Shown: positions 6,840 to 13,315, counted from the first letter of the stretch. The stretch: 15,215 bases of DNA from Chloroflexota bacterium (GCA_021801545.1 JAJYXX010000082.1:1-15215), one strand, 5' to 3'. Notes: generated by a model not told the origin, from the letters alone. Numbers and translations: made by a program.

Positions 6840-8051
6840 ATGCACGATCCACTTCGGGTCCGCGTCGGCGGCCCGCTTGCTCCGTACGCGGCCGGCTACG
6901 CCGCCGAGCTCGCCCGCGTCGGGTACACGGCCTCGGGAGCGACCCTCCAGCTCCGGCTGGTGGCCGATCTGAGCGCCTGGCTCGACGCCCGGGGGCTCGA
7001 ACCGGGGGTTCTTTCAGCGCCCCTGGTCGACCGCTTCCTCGCCGCGCGCCGCGCGGCCGGGCGCACGAGGTACGCCTCGAACCGGGCGGTCCGACCGCCG
7101 CTCGAGTACCTGCGCGGGCTCGGGGTCGTTCCCGTCGCGCCCGAGCCGGAGTCCGACGCGCCGCTCGATCGGCTCCTCGCCCGGTACCGCCGGTACCTCG
7201 TCGTCGAGCGGCGCCTGGCATCCGCCACGGCTTCCGGATATCTCGCCGCGGTCCGGCCATTCCTGGCGGGCCGGGCCACGCCCGATGGGCTCGCCCTCGA
7301 AGGGCTGTCGGTCGCCGACATCACCACGTTCGTGGTCGCTCACTGCCCGCGCCAGCCGCGCGGCTCGGCCAAGCTGACCGTGACCTCCCTCCGCTCCCTG
7401 CTCGGCTTCCTCCACCTCGAGGGGATCGTGGCGCACCCGCTCGCCGCGAGCGTGCCCCGGATCGCGGCCTGGCGTCTGGCCCCGCTGCCGCGCGGGCTCA
7501 CCCGCGCCGAGGTCGGGCGCCTGCTCGCCGCGTGCGATCGGAGCCGCCCGACCGGCTGTCGGGACTTCGCGGTCCTCACCCTCCTCGTCCGGCTCGGACT
7601 GCGGGCGGGCGAGGTGGCGGGGCTCACGCTCGATGCCATCGACTGGCGGGCGGGCGAGCTCGTTGTCACCGGCAAGGGCAATCGGTCCGAGCGCCTGCCG
7701 CTACCGCCCGACGTCGGCGAGGCGCTCGTGGCGTATCTCCGCGGTGGCCGTCCCGCGAGCGCGATCGGGCGGGCGGTGTTCATCCGCGTGAAGGCGCCGC
7801 ACCGGGGCCTCTCGTCGACCGGGGTGAGCCAGGTCGTCGGCGACGCCGCCCGCCGCGCGGGCCTCGGGCTCGTCCACGCCCACCGGCTCCGGCACACCGC
7901 GGCGACCGAGATGCTCCGGGCCGGCGGCTCGCTCGACGAGATCGGCCAGGTGCTCCGACACCGGCGGTGGCAGACGACCGCGATCTACGCGAAAGTGGAC
8001 GAGCGTGCGCTCCGCGCCCTCGCGCGGCCCTGGCCGGGCGGTGCCGCATGA
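6840..8051 (+). CDS. ritA: RIT tyrosine recombinase 1 (RitA-like)
   Basis: This 403-residue member of the phage-integrase/XerC-D superfamily cuts and rejoins DNA through a covalent 3'-phosphotyrosine. The N-terminal two-thirds carry the core-binding helices, with a first segment at about 1-100 and a SAM-like domain at about 105-200 (LARYRRYLVVERRLASATAS). The catalytic domain follows (about 215-400). Its active-site residues are Arg255 (GLRAGE), Lys279 (TGKGNRSE), His348 and Arg351 (HRLRHTAA), His374 (LRHRRWQTT) and the nucleophile Tyr383 (AIYAKV). The start ATG is set by GAAGGAG 6 nt upstream. The stop overlaps the next start as ATGA. Within RIT elements all three recombinases are thought to be needed together. 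The name follows the RIT convention by position. Confidence 0.93.
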   Translation: MHDPLRVRVGGPLAPYAAGYAAELARVGYTASGATLQLRLVADLSAWLDARGLEPGVLSAPLVDRFLAARRAAGRTRYASNRAVRPPLEYLRGLGVVPVAPEPESDAPLDRLLARYRRYLVVERRLASATASGYLAAVRPFLAGRATPDGLALEGLSVADITTFVVAHCPRQPRGSAKLTVTSLRSLLGFLHLEGIVAHPLAASVPRIAAWRLAPLPRGLTRAEVGRLLAACDRSRPTGCRDFAVLTLLVRLGLRAGEVAGLTLDAIDWRAGELVVTGKGNRSERLPLPPDVGEALVAYLRGGRPASAIGRAVFIRVKAPHRGLSSTGVSQVVGDAARRAGLGLVHAHRLRHTAATEMLRAGGSLDEIGQVLRHRRWQTTAIYAKVDERALRALARPWPGGAA

Positions 8052-8974
8052 GCCGCCTCGATCCCGCGCTCGCCGACTATCTCGCGCTTCGACGCTCGCT
8101 CGGCTTCCGGCTCGAGCGGGCCGGCAAGCTGCTCGCCCAGTTCATTGCCTACCTTGATGCACAGGGTGCCGACACCGTCACCGTCGCGGCGGCCCTCGCG
8201 TGGGCGACGCTGCCCGCGAACGGTGGGGCACGGTGGCTCGCCATGCGGCTGACCGTCGTCCGTGGTTTCGCCGCCCATCTCCACGGGCTGGAACCCGCCC
8301 ACGAGCTCATCCCGGCCGAGCTGCTTCGGGATCGAGGCCAGCGGGCGACCCCCTACCTGTACACCGACGCCGAGGTCGTGGCGCTCATGGGAGCCACCGG
8401 GGCCCTGCGGACGCCGTTCCGGGCGGCGACGTACGCGACGCTCGTCGGCCTGCTCGCGGTGACCGGGCTGCGGGTCGGCGAGGCGATCCGGCTCGATCGC
8501 GGTGATCTCGACCTCGCCGAGGGAACGCTCACGATCCGGACGAGCAAGTTCGGCAAGTCGCGCCTGGTGCCGCTCCATCCAACGACCGTCACCGCCCTGC
8601 GGCGTTATCTCGCCCGGCAGGACCGGCCCCGTCCGGACACGCCCACGGCCGCGTTCTTCGCGTCGGGTGCGGGAACCCGTCTCCTGTACTGCGCCGTGCA
8701 CTGGACGTTCCTCAAGCTCGTCCGTCATGCGGGCGTGCGACGCCGGTCGGCGGCCTGCCGGCCGCGGCCTCACGACCTGCGGCATACCTTCGCCGTCCGC
8801 ACGGTCCTCGACGCCTACCGGGCCGACCTCGACATCGGGGCGCGGCTGCCGATCCTCTCGACGTACCTCGGCCACGTCAGCCCCGCGGCGACGTACTGGT
8901 ATCTGTCGGCCGCACCCGAGCTGCTCGAGCTTGCCGGCCAGCGCCTCGAGCGCCATCTCGGAGGCCGGCCGTGA
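8048..8974 (+). CDS. ritB: RIT tyrosine recombinase 2 (RitB-like)
   Basis: This 308-residue tyrosine recombinase starts at ATG 8048, inside the ATGA overlap with the preceding gene. The same frame is open far upstream, but that part is Arg/Pro-rich shadow of the first recombinase and is not coding. The N-terminal core-binding domain occupies about 1-95. The catalytic domain keeps Arg142 (TGLRVGEA), Lys167 (TSKFGKSR), His242 and Arg245 (HDLRHTF), His276 (LGHVSP) and Tyr285 (YWYLSA). A second Tyr at 283 is nearby; spacing from the His supports 285 as nucleophile. The catalytic domain has an insertion (VLDAYRADLDIGARLPILST) between HxxR and LGH, which separates this subfamily from ordinary XerC/D. 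Confidence 0.93.
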   Translation: MSRLDPALADYLALRRSLGFRLERAGKLLAQFIAYLDAQGADTVTVAAALAWATLPANGGARWLAMRLTVVRGFAAHLHGLEPAHELIPAELLRDRGQRATPYLYTDAEVVALMGATGALRTPFRAATYATLVGLLAVTGLRVGEAIRLDRGDLDLAEGTLTIRTSKFGKSRLVPLHPTTVTALRRYLARQDRPRPDTPTAAFFASGAGTRLLYCAVHWTFLKLVRHAGVRRRSAACRPRPHDLRHTFAVRTVLDAYRADLDIGARLPILSTYLGHVSPAATYWYLSAAPELLELAGQRLERHLGGRP

Positions 8975-9960
8975 GCGCGCTCGCCCCGACCCTCCAGGCG
9001 TTCTTCACCGACCGGCTCATCCGGCAGCGCCAGGCGAGCCCGCAGACGATCGCCGCCTATCGGGACACGCTGCGGCTGCTCCTGACGTTCGCCGCAAGCC
9101 GTACCGGCCGCGAGCCCTCGCGGCTCGATGTCGGCGAGATCGACGCCCCGCTCGTCGGCGCCTTCCTCGACCACCTCGAACGCGACCGGGGCAACGGCGT
9201 CCGAACTCGCAATGCCCGCCTGGCGGCGATCCGCTCGCTGTTCCGGTATGCCGCGCTGCGCCATCCCGAGCACGCCGAGTCGATCGGCCGGGTGCTGGCC
9301 ATTCCGCCCAAACGCTTCTCCCGCCGCCTCGTGACGTTCCTCACCGATCGGGAGGTCGAGGCGCTGCTCGCCGCCGCGGACCGGACGACCTGGACCGGGC
9401 GGCGCGACCACGCCCTGCTGCTGCTCGCGGTCCAGACCGGGCTGCGCGTATCCGAGCTGATCGGCCTGCGCGGCGGCGACGTTCATCTCGGCACGGGTGC
9501 CCACGTGAGCTGCCGCGGCAAGGGCCGCAAGGAGCGGATCACGCCGCTTACCCGGGCCACGGTTGCCGTGCTGCGCGTCTGGCTCGCCGAGCGGGACGGC
9601 GAGGCGGCCGACCCCTTGTTCCCGACCGGCACCGGCACCCCGCTCAGCCGGGACGCCGTGGAGCATCGGATCGCGAAGTACGCGGCTGCGGCCACCGCGG
9701 CCCGGCCATCGCTCCGGACCAAGCGGATCAGCCCCCACGTCCTGCGGCACACCGCCGCGATGCGCCTCCTGCAGGCTGGCGTCGACACGTCGGTCATCGC
9801 CCTCTGGCTCGGCCACGAGCGGCTCGAGACGACCCAGATCTACCTGCACGCGGACCTCACCCTCAAGGAGCGGGTGATCGCGAGGACGGCGGAGCCGAAC
9901 GTCCGGCCCGGGCGGTATCGGCCGTCCGATACGCTCCTCGCCTTCCTCGACGGGCTCTGA
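8971..9960 (+). CDS. ritC: RIT tyrosine recombinase 3 (RitC-like)
   Basis: This 329-residue tyrosine recombinase begins at GTG 8971, overlapping the previous stop as GTGA, with GGAGG at 8960-8964. Residues 5-110 form the core-binding domain (FFTDRLIRQRQASPQTIAAY). The catalytic domain has Arg159 (TGLRVSEL), Lys184 (CRGKGRKE), His256 and Arg259 (HVLRHTAA), His282 (LGHERLETT) and Tyr291 (QIYLHAD). It is the closest of the three to XerD-type integrases. Its TGA stop (9958-9960) runs into the right inverted repeat, which begins at 9959, so coding sequence and recombination sites are packed without a gap. The third position in the trio gives the RitC name. Confidence 0.93.
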   Translation: MSALAPTLQAFFTDRLIRQRQASPQTIAAYRDTLRLLLTFAASRTGREPSRLDVGEIDAPLVGAFLDHLERDRGNGVRTRNARLAAIRSLFRYAALRHPEHAESIGRVLAIPPKRFSRRLVTFLTDREVEALLAAADRTTWTGRRDHALLLLAVQTGLRVSELIGLRGGDVHLGTGAHVSCRGKGRKERITPLTRATVAVLRVWLAERDGEAADPLFPTGTGTPLSRDAVEHRIAKYAAAATAARPSLRTKRISPHVLRHTAAMRLLQAGVDTSVIALWLGHERLETTQIYLHADLTLKERVIARTAEPNVRPGRYRPSDTLLAFLDGL

Positions 9961-10049
9961 TTATGCCGACCTCAGGGGTCCGGCCCACTCACGCAGCGGC
10001 CGGCTCGACACCCGACATCGGCATAATCCGAGGGTCGGCATAGTGGTTC
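9959..10049 (-). repeat. RIT right inverted repeat (91 bp, perfect)
   Basis: This is the exact reverse complement of 6700-6790. Unlike the left end, it is followed inside the element by 26 more bases (10050-10075) that complete one recombination site and add another half-site. Confidence 0.95.
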
Positions 10050-10059
10050 TTATGCCGAC
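10034..10059. promoter_or_regulatory. Intact predicted RIT recombination core site
   Basis: Two 9-bp perfect inverted arms, GTCGGCATA (10034-10042) and TATGCCGAC (10051-10059), surround an 8-bp spacer GTGGTTCT (10043-10050). This is the standard layout of a tyrosine-recombinase core site. Read on the minus strand, the spacer is AGAACCAC. That is identical to the site predicted at the joint of the excised circle, made from the right half-site at 10060-10075 and the left half-site at 6700-6715. An intact inverted copy of the attachment site therefore sits at one end of the integrated element. Binding and cleavage are inferred. Confidence 0.7.
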
Positions 10060-10075
10060 GTCGGCATAAGAACCA
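10044..10075. repeat. 32-bp perfect palindrome at the RIT right border
   Basis: The sequence from TGGTTC to GAACCA is symmetrical about 10059/10060 with no mismatch and no loop. It results from two recombinase half-sites lying head to head: spacer and arm TATGCCGAC, then arm GTCGGCATA and spacer. It could extrude as a cruciform. The right arm plus GAACCA forms the element-target junction. Confidence 0.9.
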
Positions 10076-10570
10076 TCGCGCGCTCAACGTGGTCGACAAG
10101 CTCCCCAAGCGCCTCTGGCCCGAGGCGCGACGGCGCCTGCGTGAGGTCTGGAGCGCCCCCACCAGGGCCGCCTGCGAGGTTCGCCGCGACGAGACTGCGC
10201 ACTGGCTCCACGAGCAGGGCCAGGACCCCGCGGCCGAGACGCTCTACCGCGACTGGGATGACTTCACGACCTTCTACGACTTCCCGGCCGAGCACTGGAT
10301 CCACCTGCGCACGAGCAATGCGATCGAGTCGGTCTTCGCCGGCGTCCGCCTGCGCACGAACGTGGCCAAACGAGCGCGGGTCCGCGAGAACGCGCTCTAT
10401 CTCGTCTTCAAGATCGTCGAGCGCCTGGGCCAGCACTGGCGGACCTTGAACGGGGGCGCCACCCTCATGGCCCTCGTCCTCGGCGGCGAGCGGTTCGTCG
10501 ACGGGATCCTCGTCAGGCGGCCACCGGCGGAGGAGGTGCAAGCGGCCTGATCACGTCAACCCTGGAAGGG

Positions 10571-10588
10571 GTTTCCACGCAGGTTGAC
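10571..10588 (-). repeat. IS256 right terminal inverted repeat
   Basis: The right end pairs with 5814-5831. It lies 20 bp after the transposase stop at 10550. TTGACA at 10584-10589 would be an outward -35, but I see no matching -10 at the right distance. Confidence 0.7.
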
Positions 10589-10667
10589 AAAGGCTCCTGC
10601 TCAGTTCGTTACGACAACTGCGGCGATGATGCCGGCGCCACGGATTATGGAGGTAAAGCCCTCAACC
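10589..10667. other. 79-bp scrap between IS256 and IS3 elements
   Basis: This short host-derived piece lies between two insertion sequences. One plus-strand frame is open and protein-like (CSVRYDNCGDDAGATDYGGK), and a minus-strand frame ends in a TGA near 10600. It does not continue the truncated gene left of the IS256 element in any frame I can read. It is too short to assign. Confidence 0.3.
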
Positions 10668-10693
10668 TGAACCGGTCTGACTTCGGTGGAGAC
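10668..10693 (+). repeat. IS3 left terminal inverted repeat
   Basis: The 26-bp left end shares TGAACCG at its tip and GTGGAGAC at its inner part with the right end. Confidence 0.8.
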
Positions 10694-10716
10694 TCCATCT
10701 CTTGGAGAATGGAGTC

Positions 10717-11049
10717 ATGCGAGAGAGCAGCCATCCGTCGCCACGTCGGTATCCACCCGAGCTGAAGGAGCGGGCCGTCCGGCTCGTCTTCGAGTCAACC
10801 GCCGAAGGCGAGCGCCACGGCGCCGTCACCCGGATCGCCCACCAGCTTGGCGTCGGCCCCGAGTCGGTTCGCCAGTGGGTCCGCCAGGCCGAGATCGACC
10901 AGGGCCTGCGCGGCGGGCTCACGAGCGCCGAGCGAACCCACATGAAGGAGCTCGAGCGCGAGAACCGCGAGCTCCGCCGGGCGAACGAGATCCTCAAGAG
11001 CGCCGCGGCTTTCTTCGGGGCGGAGCTCGACCGCCGCTCGCCGCGATGA
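10717..11049 (+). CDS. IS3-family transposase OrfA
   Basis: This 110-residue DNA-binding subunit recognises the element's ends. Residues about 10-65 form the helix-turn-helix of the HTH_Tnp_1 type (YPPELKERAVRLVFES, then IAHQLGVGPESVRQWVRQAE). The C-terminal LERENRELRRANEILKSAA heptads form a leucine-zipper coiled coil for OrfA/OrfAB multimerisation. I chose ATG 10717 because GGAG lies 9 nt upstream (10704-10707); an in-frame TTG at 10702 overlaps that ribosome site. The TGA stop overlaps the OrfB start as ATGA. In IS3 elements a -1 ribosomal frameshift usually makes the OrfAB fusion, and the OrfB frame is open across the end of OrfA. I see no classic A6G slippery heptamer, so coupling by ATGA is the alternative. 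Confidence 0.93.
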   Translation: MRESSHPSPRRYPPELKERAVRLVFESTAEGERHGAVTRIAHQLGVGPESVRQWVRQAEIDQGLRGGLTSAERTHMKELERENRELRRANEILKSAAAFFGAELDRRSPR

Positions 11050-11930
11050 TCCCCTACATCGACGAGCAGCGCCGCTCGTACGGGGTCGAGCCGATCTGCC
11101 GGACGCTGGCGATCGCCCCATCGTCCTACTACGCCGCCAAGAGCCGACCGCCCTCGGCCCGCTCGATCAACGACGAGACGTTGAAGGCGATCATCGTCCG
11201 GATCCACCGGGCGCACTTCGGGGTGTACGGGGTGCGCAAGGTCTGGAAGGTCCTCCGCCGGCTCAACGTCGACGCCGGGCGCGACCAGGTCCGGCGGCTC
11301 ATGCGGGTCGTCGGGCTCGAAGGGGCGACGCGGACGAAGCGGATCCGGACGACCCGGCCGGCCGTGGTCAGCGACCGTCCGGCCGACCTCGTCGAGCGGA
11401 CGTTCACCGCCACCACTCCGAACCGGCTGTGGCTGGCCGACCTGACGTATGTGTCCACCTGGTCGGGCTTCGTCTACACCGCCTTCGTCATCGACGCCTT
11501 CAGCCGGATGATCGTCGGCTGGCGGGTGATGGCCAGCCTCCGCGCCGAGCTCGCCCTCGACGCGCTCGAGATGGCCCTCTGGGCGAGGGGTCCGGACCTG
11601 GCCGGGCTCGTCCATCATTCCGATCGGGGCGTCCAGTACCTGTCCATCCGCTACACCGAGCGCCTGGCCGAGGCCGACGCGGTCGGCTCGGTCGGCAGCC
11701 GGGGCGACAGCTACGACAACGCCCTCGCCGAGACCGTCAACGGGCTCTACAAGGCCGAGCTGATCCACCGTCAGGGACCCTGGCGCTCGGTCGAGCAGGT
11801 CGAGCTCGCCACCGCCGAGTGGGTCGACTGGTGGAACACGAGGCGGCTCCACGAGGCCTGCGGCTACCTGCCCCCGGCCGAGTTCGAGGCGGCCTACCAT
11901 GCCAAGGGGGAGGTGACCGCCGCCGCCTGA
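11046..11930 (+). CDS. IS3-family transposase OrfB (DDE catalytic subunit)
   Basis: This 294-residue protein carries the rve/integrase-core fold of IS3 transposases. An HTH_21-like region (about 35-95: INDETLKAIIVRIHRAHFGV, then YGVRKVWKVLRR) precedes the catalytic core. The acidic triad is Asp132 (WLADLTYV), Asp193 (VHHSDRGVQY) and Glu229 (NALAETVNG), with exactly 35 residues between the second Asp and the Glu, the IS3 hallmark. The family ending EWVDWWNTRRLHEACGYLPP is present. ATG 11046 overlaps the OrfA stop. The stop lies 40 bp inside the right end of the element. It is in the -1 frame relative to OrfA, as expected for OrfAB production. All parts look intact, so the element may be active. 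Confidence 0.95.
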   Translation: MIPYIDEQRRSYGVEPICRTLAIAPSSYYAAKSRPPSARSINDETLKAIIVRIHRAHFGVYGVRKVWKVLRRLNVDAGRDQVRRLMRVVGLEGATRTKRIRTTRPAVVSDRPADLVERTFTATTPNRLWLADLTYVSTWSGFVYTAFVIDAFSRMIVGWRVMASLRAELALDALEMALWARGPDLAGLVHHSDRGVQYLSIRYTERLAEADAVGSVGSRGDSYDNALAETVNGLYKAELIHRQGPWRSVEQVELATAEWVDWWNTRRLHEACGYLPPAEFEAAYHAKGEVTAAA

Positions 11931-11944
11931 TTCCAACCGTCAGG

Positions 11945-11970
11945 GTCTCCACGGAACCCAGGGCGGTTCA
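11945..11970 (-). repeat. IS3 right terminal inverted repeat
   Basis: This pairs with 10668-10693 at 21 of 26 positions and ends with GGTTCA at 11970. Confidence 0.8.
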
Positions 11971-12244
11971 GAGGTGTCCCACGCCCGGAGGTTGCTCGTC
12001 CGCCGCCGAAGAGCCCGTGTGCACTCGAGGCAGGTAAGACGTGCCGCAGGCGATTCGATGGTCCCGCCACTGCCGGAGGTGCTGGCGCGATCAGCAGGTG
12101 GGCACGCGCTGCACCGGGCGACATCGGGCTCCTCCCTCCCCGGTGGCCCGGTCCCTGGCCTCCCTCCGGTCCGGGTGCCGGCCGCCGTTGCGCGCCTTGT
12201 ACCACCCCCCCCGGGGGGGGGCATGTCAATACGCAGCATTACCT
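11971..12244. other. Degraded region without a clear gene
   Basis: No frame here has convincing coding character. One minus-strand frame reads ARCSACPPAD, then LTCLECTRALRR, up to the IS3 border. The two CxxC pairs hint at a zinc-ribbon protein cut by the insertion, but third-position composition is poor and there is no clear start. A C8G9 homopolymer junction lies at 12205-12221. Confidence 0.3.
12205..12221. repeat. C8G9 homopolymer palindrome
   Basis: Eight C residues are followed directly by nine G residues. Such a run can fold back, can slip during replication or sequencing, and often marks an assembly weak point. The coding texture differs on its two sides. Confidence 0.9.
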
Positions 12245-12436
12245 ATGTGGATTACCTGCGAGCGGGCACGGATGCTGGCCGGCGTCTTCCTGTTCGGTGC
12301 CCGGCACGTCGTCTTCGGCTGGGCGGTCAAGGGCAACCCGCGGGCCGGCGCATTCGGTGTCGTCCTGGCGGCCGCCACTGGCGCGCTGCTCACTCTCGAA
12401 GGCGTGCTGGCGCGCAAGCTGCTGGTTCGTGCCTGA
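12245..12436 (+). CDS. Short hypothetical membrane protein or 3' fragment
   Basis: This 63-residue frame from ATG 12245 to TGA at 12434-12436 contains two hydrophobic segments (MLAGVFLFGARHVVFGWAV and FGVVLAAATGALLTLEGVLA) joined by a KGNPRAG loop, with a basic C-terminus. Third codon positions are strongly G/C, as in real genes of this window, which argues for coding. Neither ATG 12245 nor ATG 12272 has a good ribosome site. The frame may be the 3' end of a longer gene whose beginning was lost at or near the C8G9 junction. I do not recognise the family; a topology of two membrane helices in the inner membrane is inferred. Confidence 0.45.
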   Translation: MWITCERARMLAGVFLFGARHVVFGWAVKGNPRAGAFGVVLAAATGALLTLEGVLARKLLVRA

Positions 12437-12607
12437 CGTACGCGCCGGCTATCGATCGAGGGGGGGGTTCGCGCCGCCAGACAACGCGGCTCTCGAGGCC
12501 CGCGGACGCATCCCCGACCGCGAGTGCGCGGAGCGACACGATGAGGCGTCCGGGACTCGGCCGCCACCGTCCCTCCTCTCTCGCCGAACTCGCGGCGTCT
12601 GAAGGCG
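12437..12607. other. Intergenic stretch between convergent genes
   Basis: This 171-bp segment contains a run of seven G near 12462-12468 but no ORF of quality and no hairpin followed by a T-run. Confidence 0.4.
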
Positions 12608-13315
12608 CTACTCCTCGATGGCACCGCCCAGGGCTCGCAGATGACGTCGGAAGCTGTACGACGGGTCCCGTTCCTGCTCGGCGAGATACCGTCCGAACTC
12701 GAGCTGCTCCCGCAGCGTCCGCCCGCGGCGAACGTCTTCGGCCTGTCGGCGCTCACGCTCGTGGATCGTCCTTGCTGCCGCGAGAAGGTCGGCCACCCGC
12801 GACGCCGGGACGAAGACGACACCATCTCTGTCCGCGAACACGACATCGTCCGGCCCGATCACCGACGTGCCGAAGCGAATGGACCGAAGGGCCTCGGGCT
12901 CGCGGAGATCGTTCCGCTGTGGTCCCACTGGACAGGTGCCGTAGCTGAAGACGGGGAGCCCGATCTCCTGAAGCTCCTGAGTGTCCCGGTGCGCGCCCCA
13001 GACGACCAGCCCGGCCACGCCACACGTCCCAGCTTCCAGCACGGTGAGATCGCCAACACACGCCTCGTCCAGTCGACCGGCGTTGTCGACCACAAGCACA
13101 TCGCCCGGCCGGGCCGCGGCGAAGGCTTCCAGGAAGACGTCGACGCTGCCGAAGTGGCGGGCTGGGAGAGCGTGGCCGGCGGTCCGCATCTCGCGTGAGA
13201 CCGGCCGGATGCCAACTGGAGCGGTCCGAATCGGGACGCCGAGCCGGATGCAGGCGTCGGCGATGAGTGGCGTCGATAGTCCGGCAAAGTCGACAGCCAA
13301 GTCGGCGTTCTCCAT
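12608..13315 (-). CDS. RraA / HMG-CHA aldolase-family protein
   Basis: This 235-residue protein has the RraA-like fold used by class II 4-hydroxy-4-methyl-2-oxoglutarate/4-carboxy-4-hydroxy-2-oxoadipate aldolases, oxaloacetate decarboxylases and the RNase E inhibitor RraA. The family blocks are in order: LSTPLIADACIRLGV (13-27), the GDVLVVDNAGR loop (71-81), a central LVVWGAHRD with Arg110 and metal-site Asp111, LPVFSYGTCP (120-129), and GPDDVVFADRDGVVFVP (154-170). The C-terminal helices (HERERRQAEDVRRG) match longer aldolase-type members rather than the short E. coli RraA. The retained Arg-Asp pair supports a divalent-metal lyase acting on a 2-oxo-acid; the true substrate is open. ATG 13315 is preceded by GAGGTG. 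Genome annotation often labels such proteins 'dimethylmenaquinone methyltransferase', an old misnomer. Confidence 0.85.
   Translation of the reverse strand: MENADLAVDFAGLSTPLIADACIRLGVPIRTAPVGIRPVSREMRTAGHALPARHFGSVDVFLEAFAAARPGDVLVVDNAGRLDEACVGDLTVLEAGTCGVAGLVVWGAHRDTQELQEIGLPVFSYGTCPVGPQRNDLREPEALRSIRFGTSVIGPDDVVFADRDGVVFVPASRVADLLAAARTIHERERRQAEDVRRGRTLREQLEFGRYLAEQERDPSYSFRRHLRALGGAIEE

Larger units (their letters stand above)
6706..10075 (+). mobile_element. Recombinase-in-trio (RIT) element, 3,370 bp
   Basis: The element holds three tandem tyrosine-recombinase genes joined by 4-base overlaps and almost nothing else, flanked by long inverted repeats. That is the defining layout of RIT elements. 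A 6-bp GAACCA occurs at both borders (6700-6705 and 10070-10075), so the insertion could equally be written 6700-10069. Deleting it restores the host transposase codons TGC TGG AAC CAT CGC. All three recombinases keep the R-K-H-R-H-Y active-site set, so the element looks competent. There is no cargo gene. The inserted length (3 x 1123 + 1) means it also shifts the transposase frame. Confidence 0.92.
5924..10550 (+). pseudogene. IS256-family (mutator-type) transposase, interrupted
   Basis: The gene lies in two pieces, 5924-6705 and 10076-10550, separated by the RIT element. Joining them gives one uninterrupted 418-residue frame, of normal family length. The catalytic triad is complete in the joined product: Asp173 (YIYGDG), Asp237 (AIGDGG) and Glu345 (SNAIESV), spacings very close to those of IS256 itself. 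The junction falls in the family motif RCWNH | RALNVVDKLPKR. The left piece alone runs on into RIT sequence, adds 18 foreign residues and stops at 6760, losing Glu345, so it should be inactive. I chose ATG 5924 because GGAGG lies at 5910-5914. ATG 5888 is in frame but has no ribosome site. Precise excision of the RIT would restore function. Confidence 0.93.
5814..10588 (+). mobile_element. IS256-family insertion sequence, split by a RIT element
   Basis: The element is bounded by 18-bp terminal inverted repeats that agree at 14 of 18 positions: GTCATCGCGTGTGGAAAC at 5814-5831, and the reverse complement of GTCAACCTGCGTGGAAAC at 10571-10588. Without the 3,370-bp insertion it would be about 1.4 kb, normal for IS256 relatives. 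It carries one transposase gene. I find no 8-9 bp target duplication: the left flank ends CGAGCTAAC and the right flank begins AAAGGCTCC. One flank may therefore have been rearranged after insertion. The exact outer ends are uncertain by a few bases. Confidence 0.8.
10668..11970 (+). mobile_element. IS3-family insertion sequence, intact, 1,303 bp
   Basis: The element begins TGAACC and ends GGTTCA, with terminal inverted repeats at 10668-10693 and 11945-11970 that agree at 21 of 26 positions. The 5'-TG...CA-3' ends and the orfA-orfB pair in the -1 relation are typical of IS3. No 3-4 bp target duplication is visible: the left flank is ACC and the right flank is GAG. The insertion may therefore have been followed by rearrangement. 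Both genes appear intact. Confidence 0.9.

Noticed and set aside
6761..8047. In-frame extension of the second recombinase upstream (737-residue frame)
   Set aside because: The extra 429 residues are a frame shadow of the first recombinase; the protein-like part starts at ATG 8048 within the ATGA overlap.
10584..10612. Outward promoter at the IS256 right end
   Set aside because: TTGACA is a good -35, but 17 bp downstream is CGTTAC, a poor -10, and no gene is clearly driven.
10686..11045. Long upstream extension of the OrfB frame as an independent start
   Set aside because: This is the usual open frame opposite orfA in IS3 elements; translation would enter through frameshifting or the ATGA overlap.
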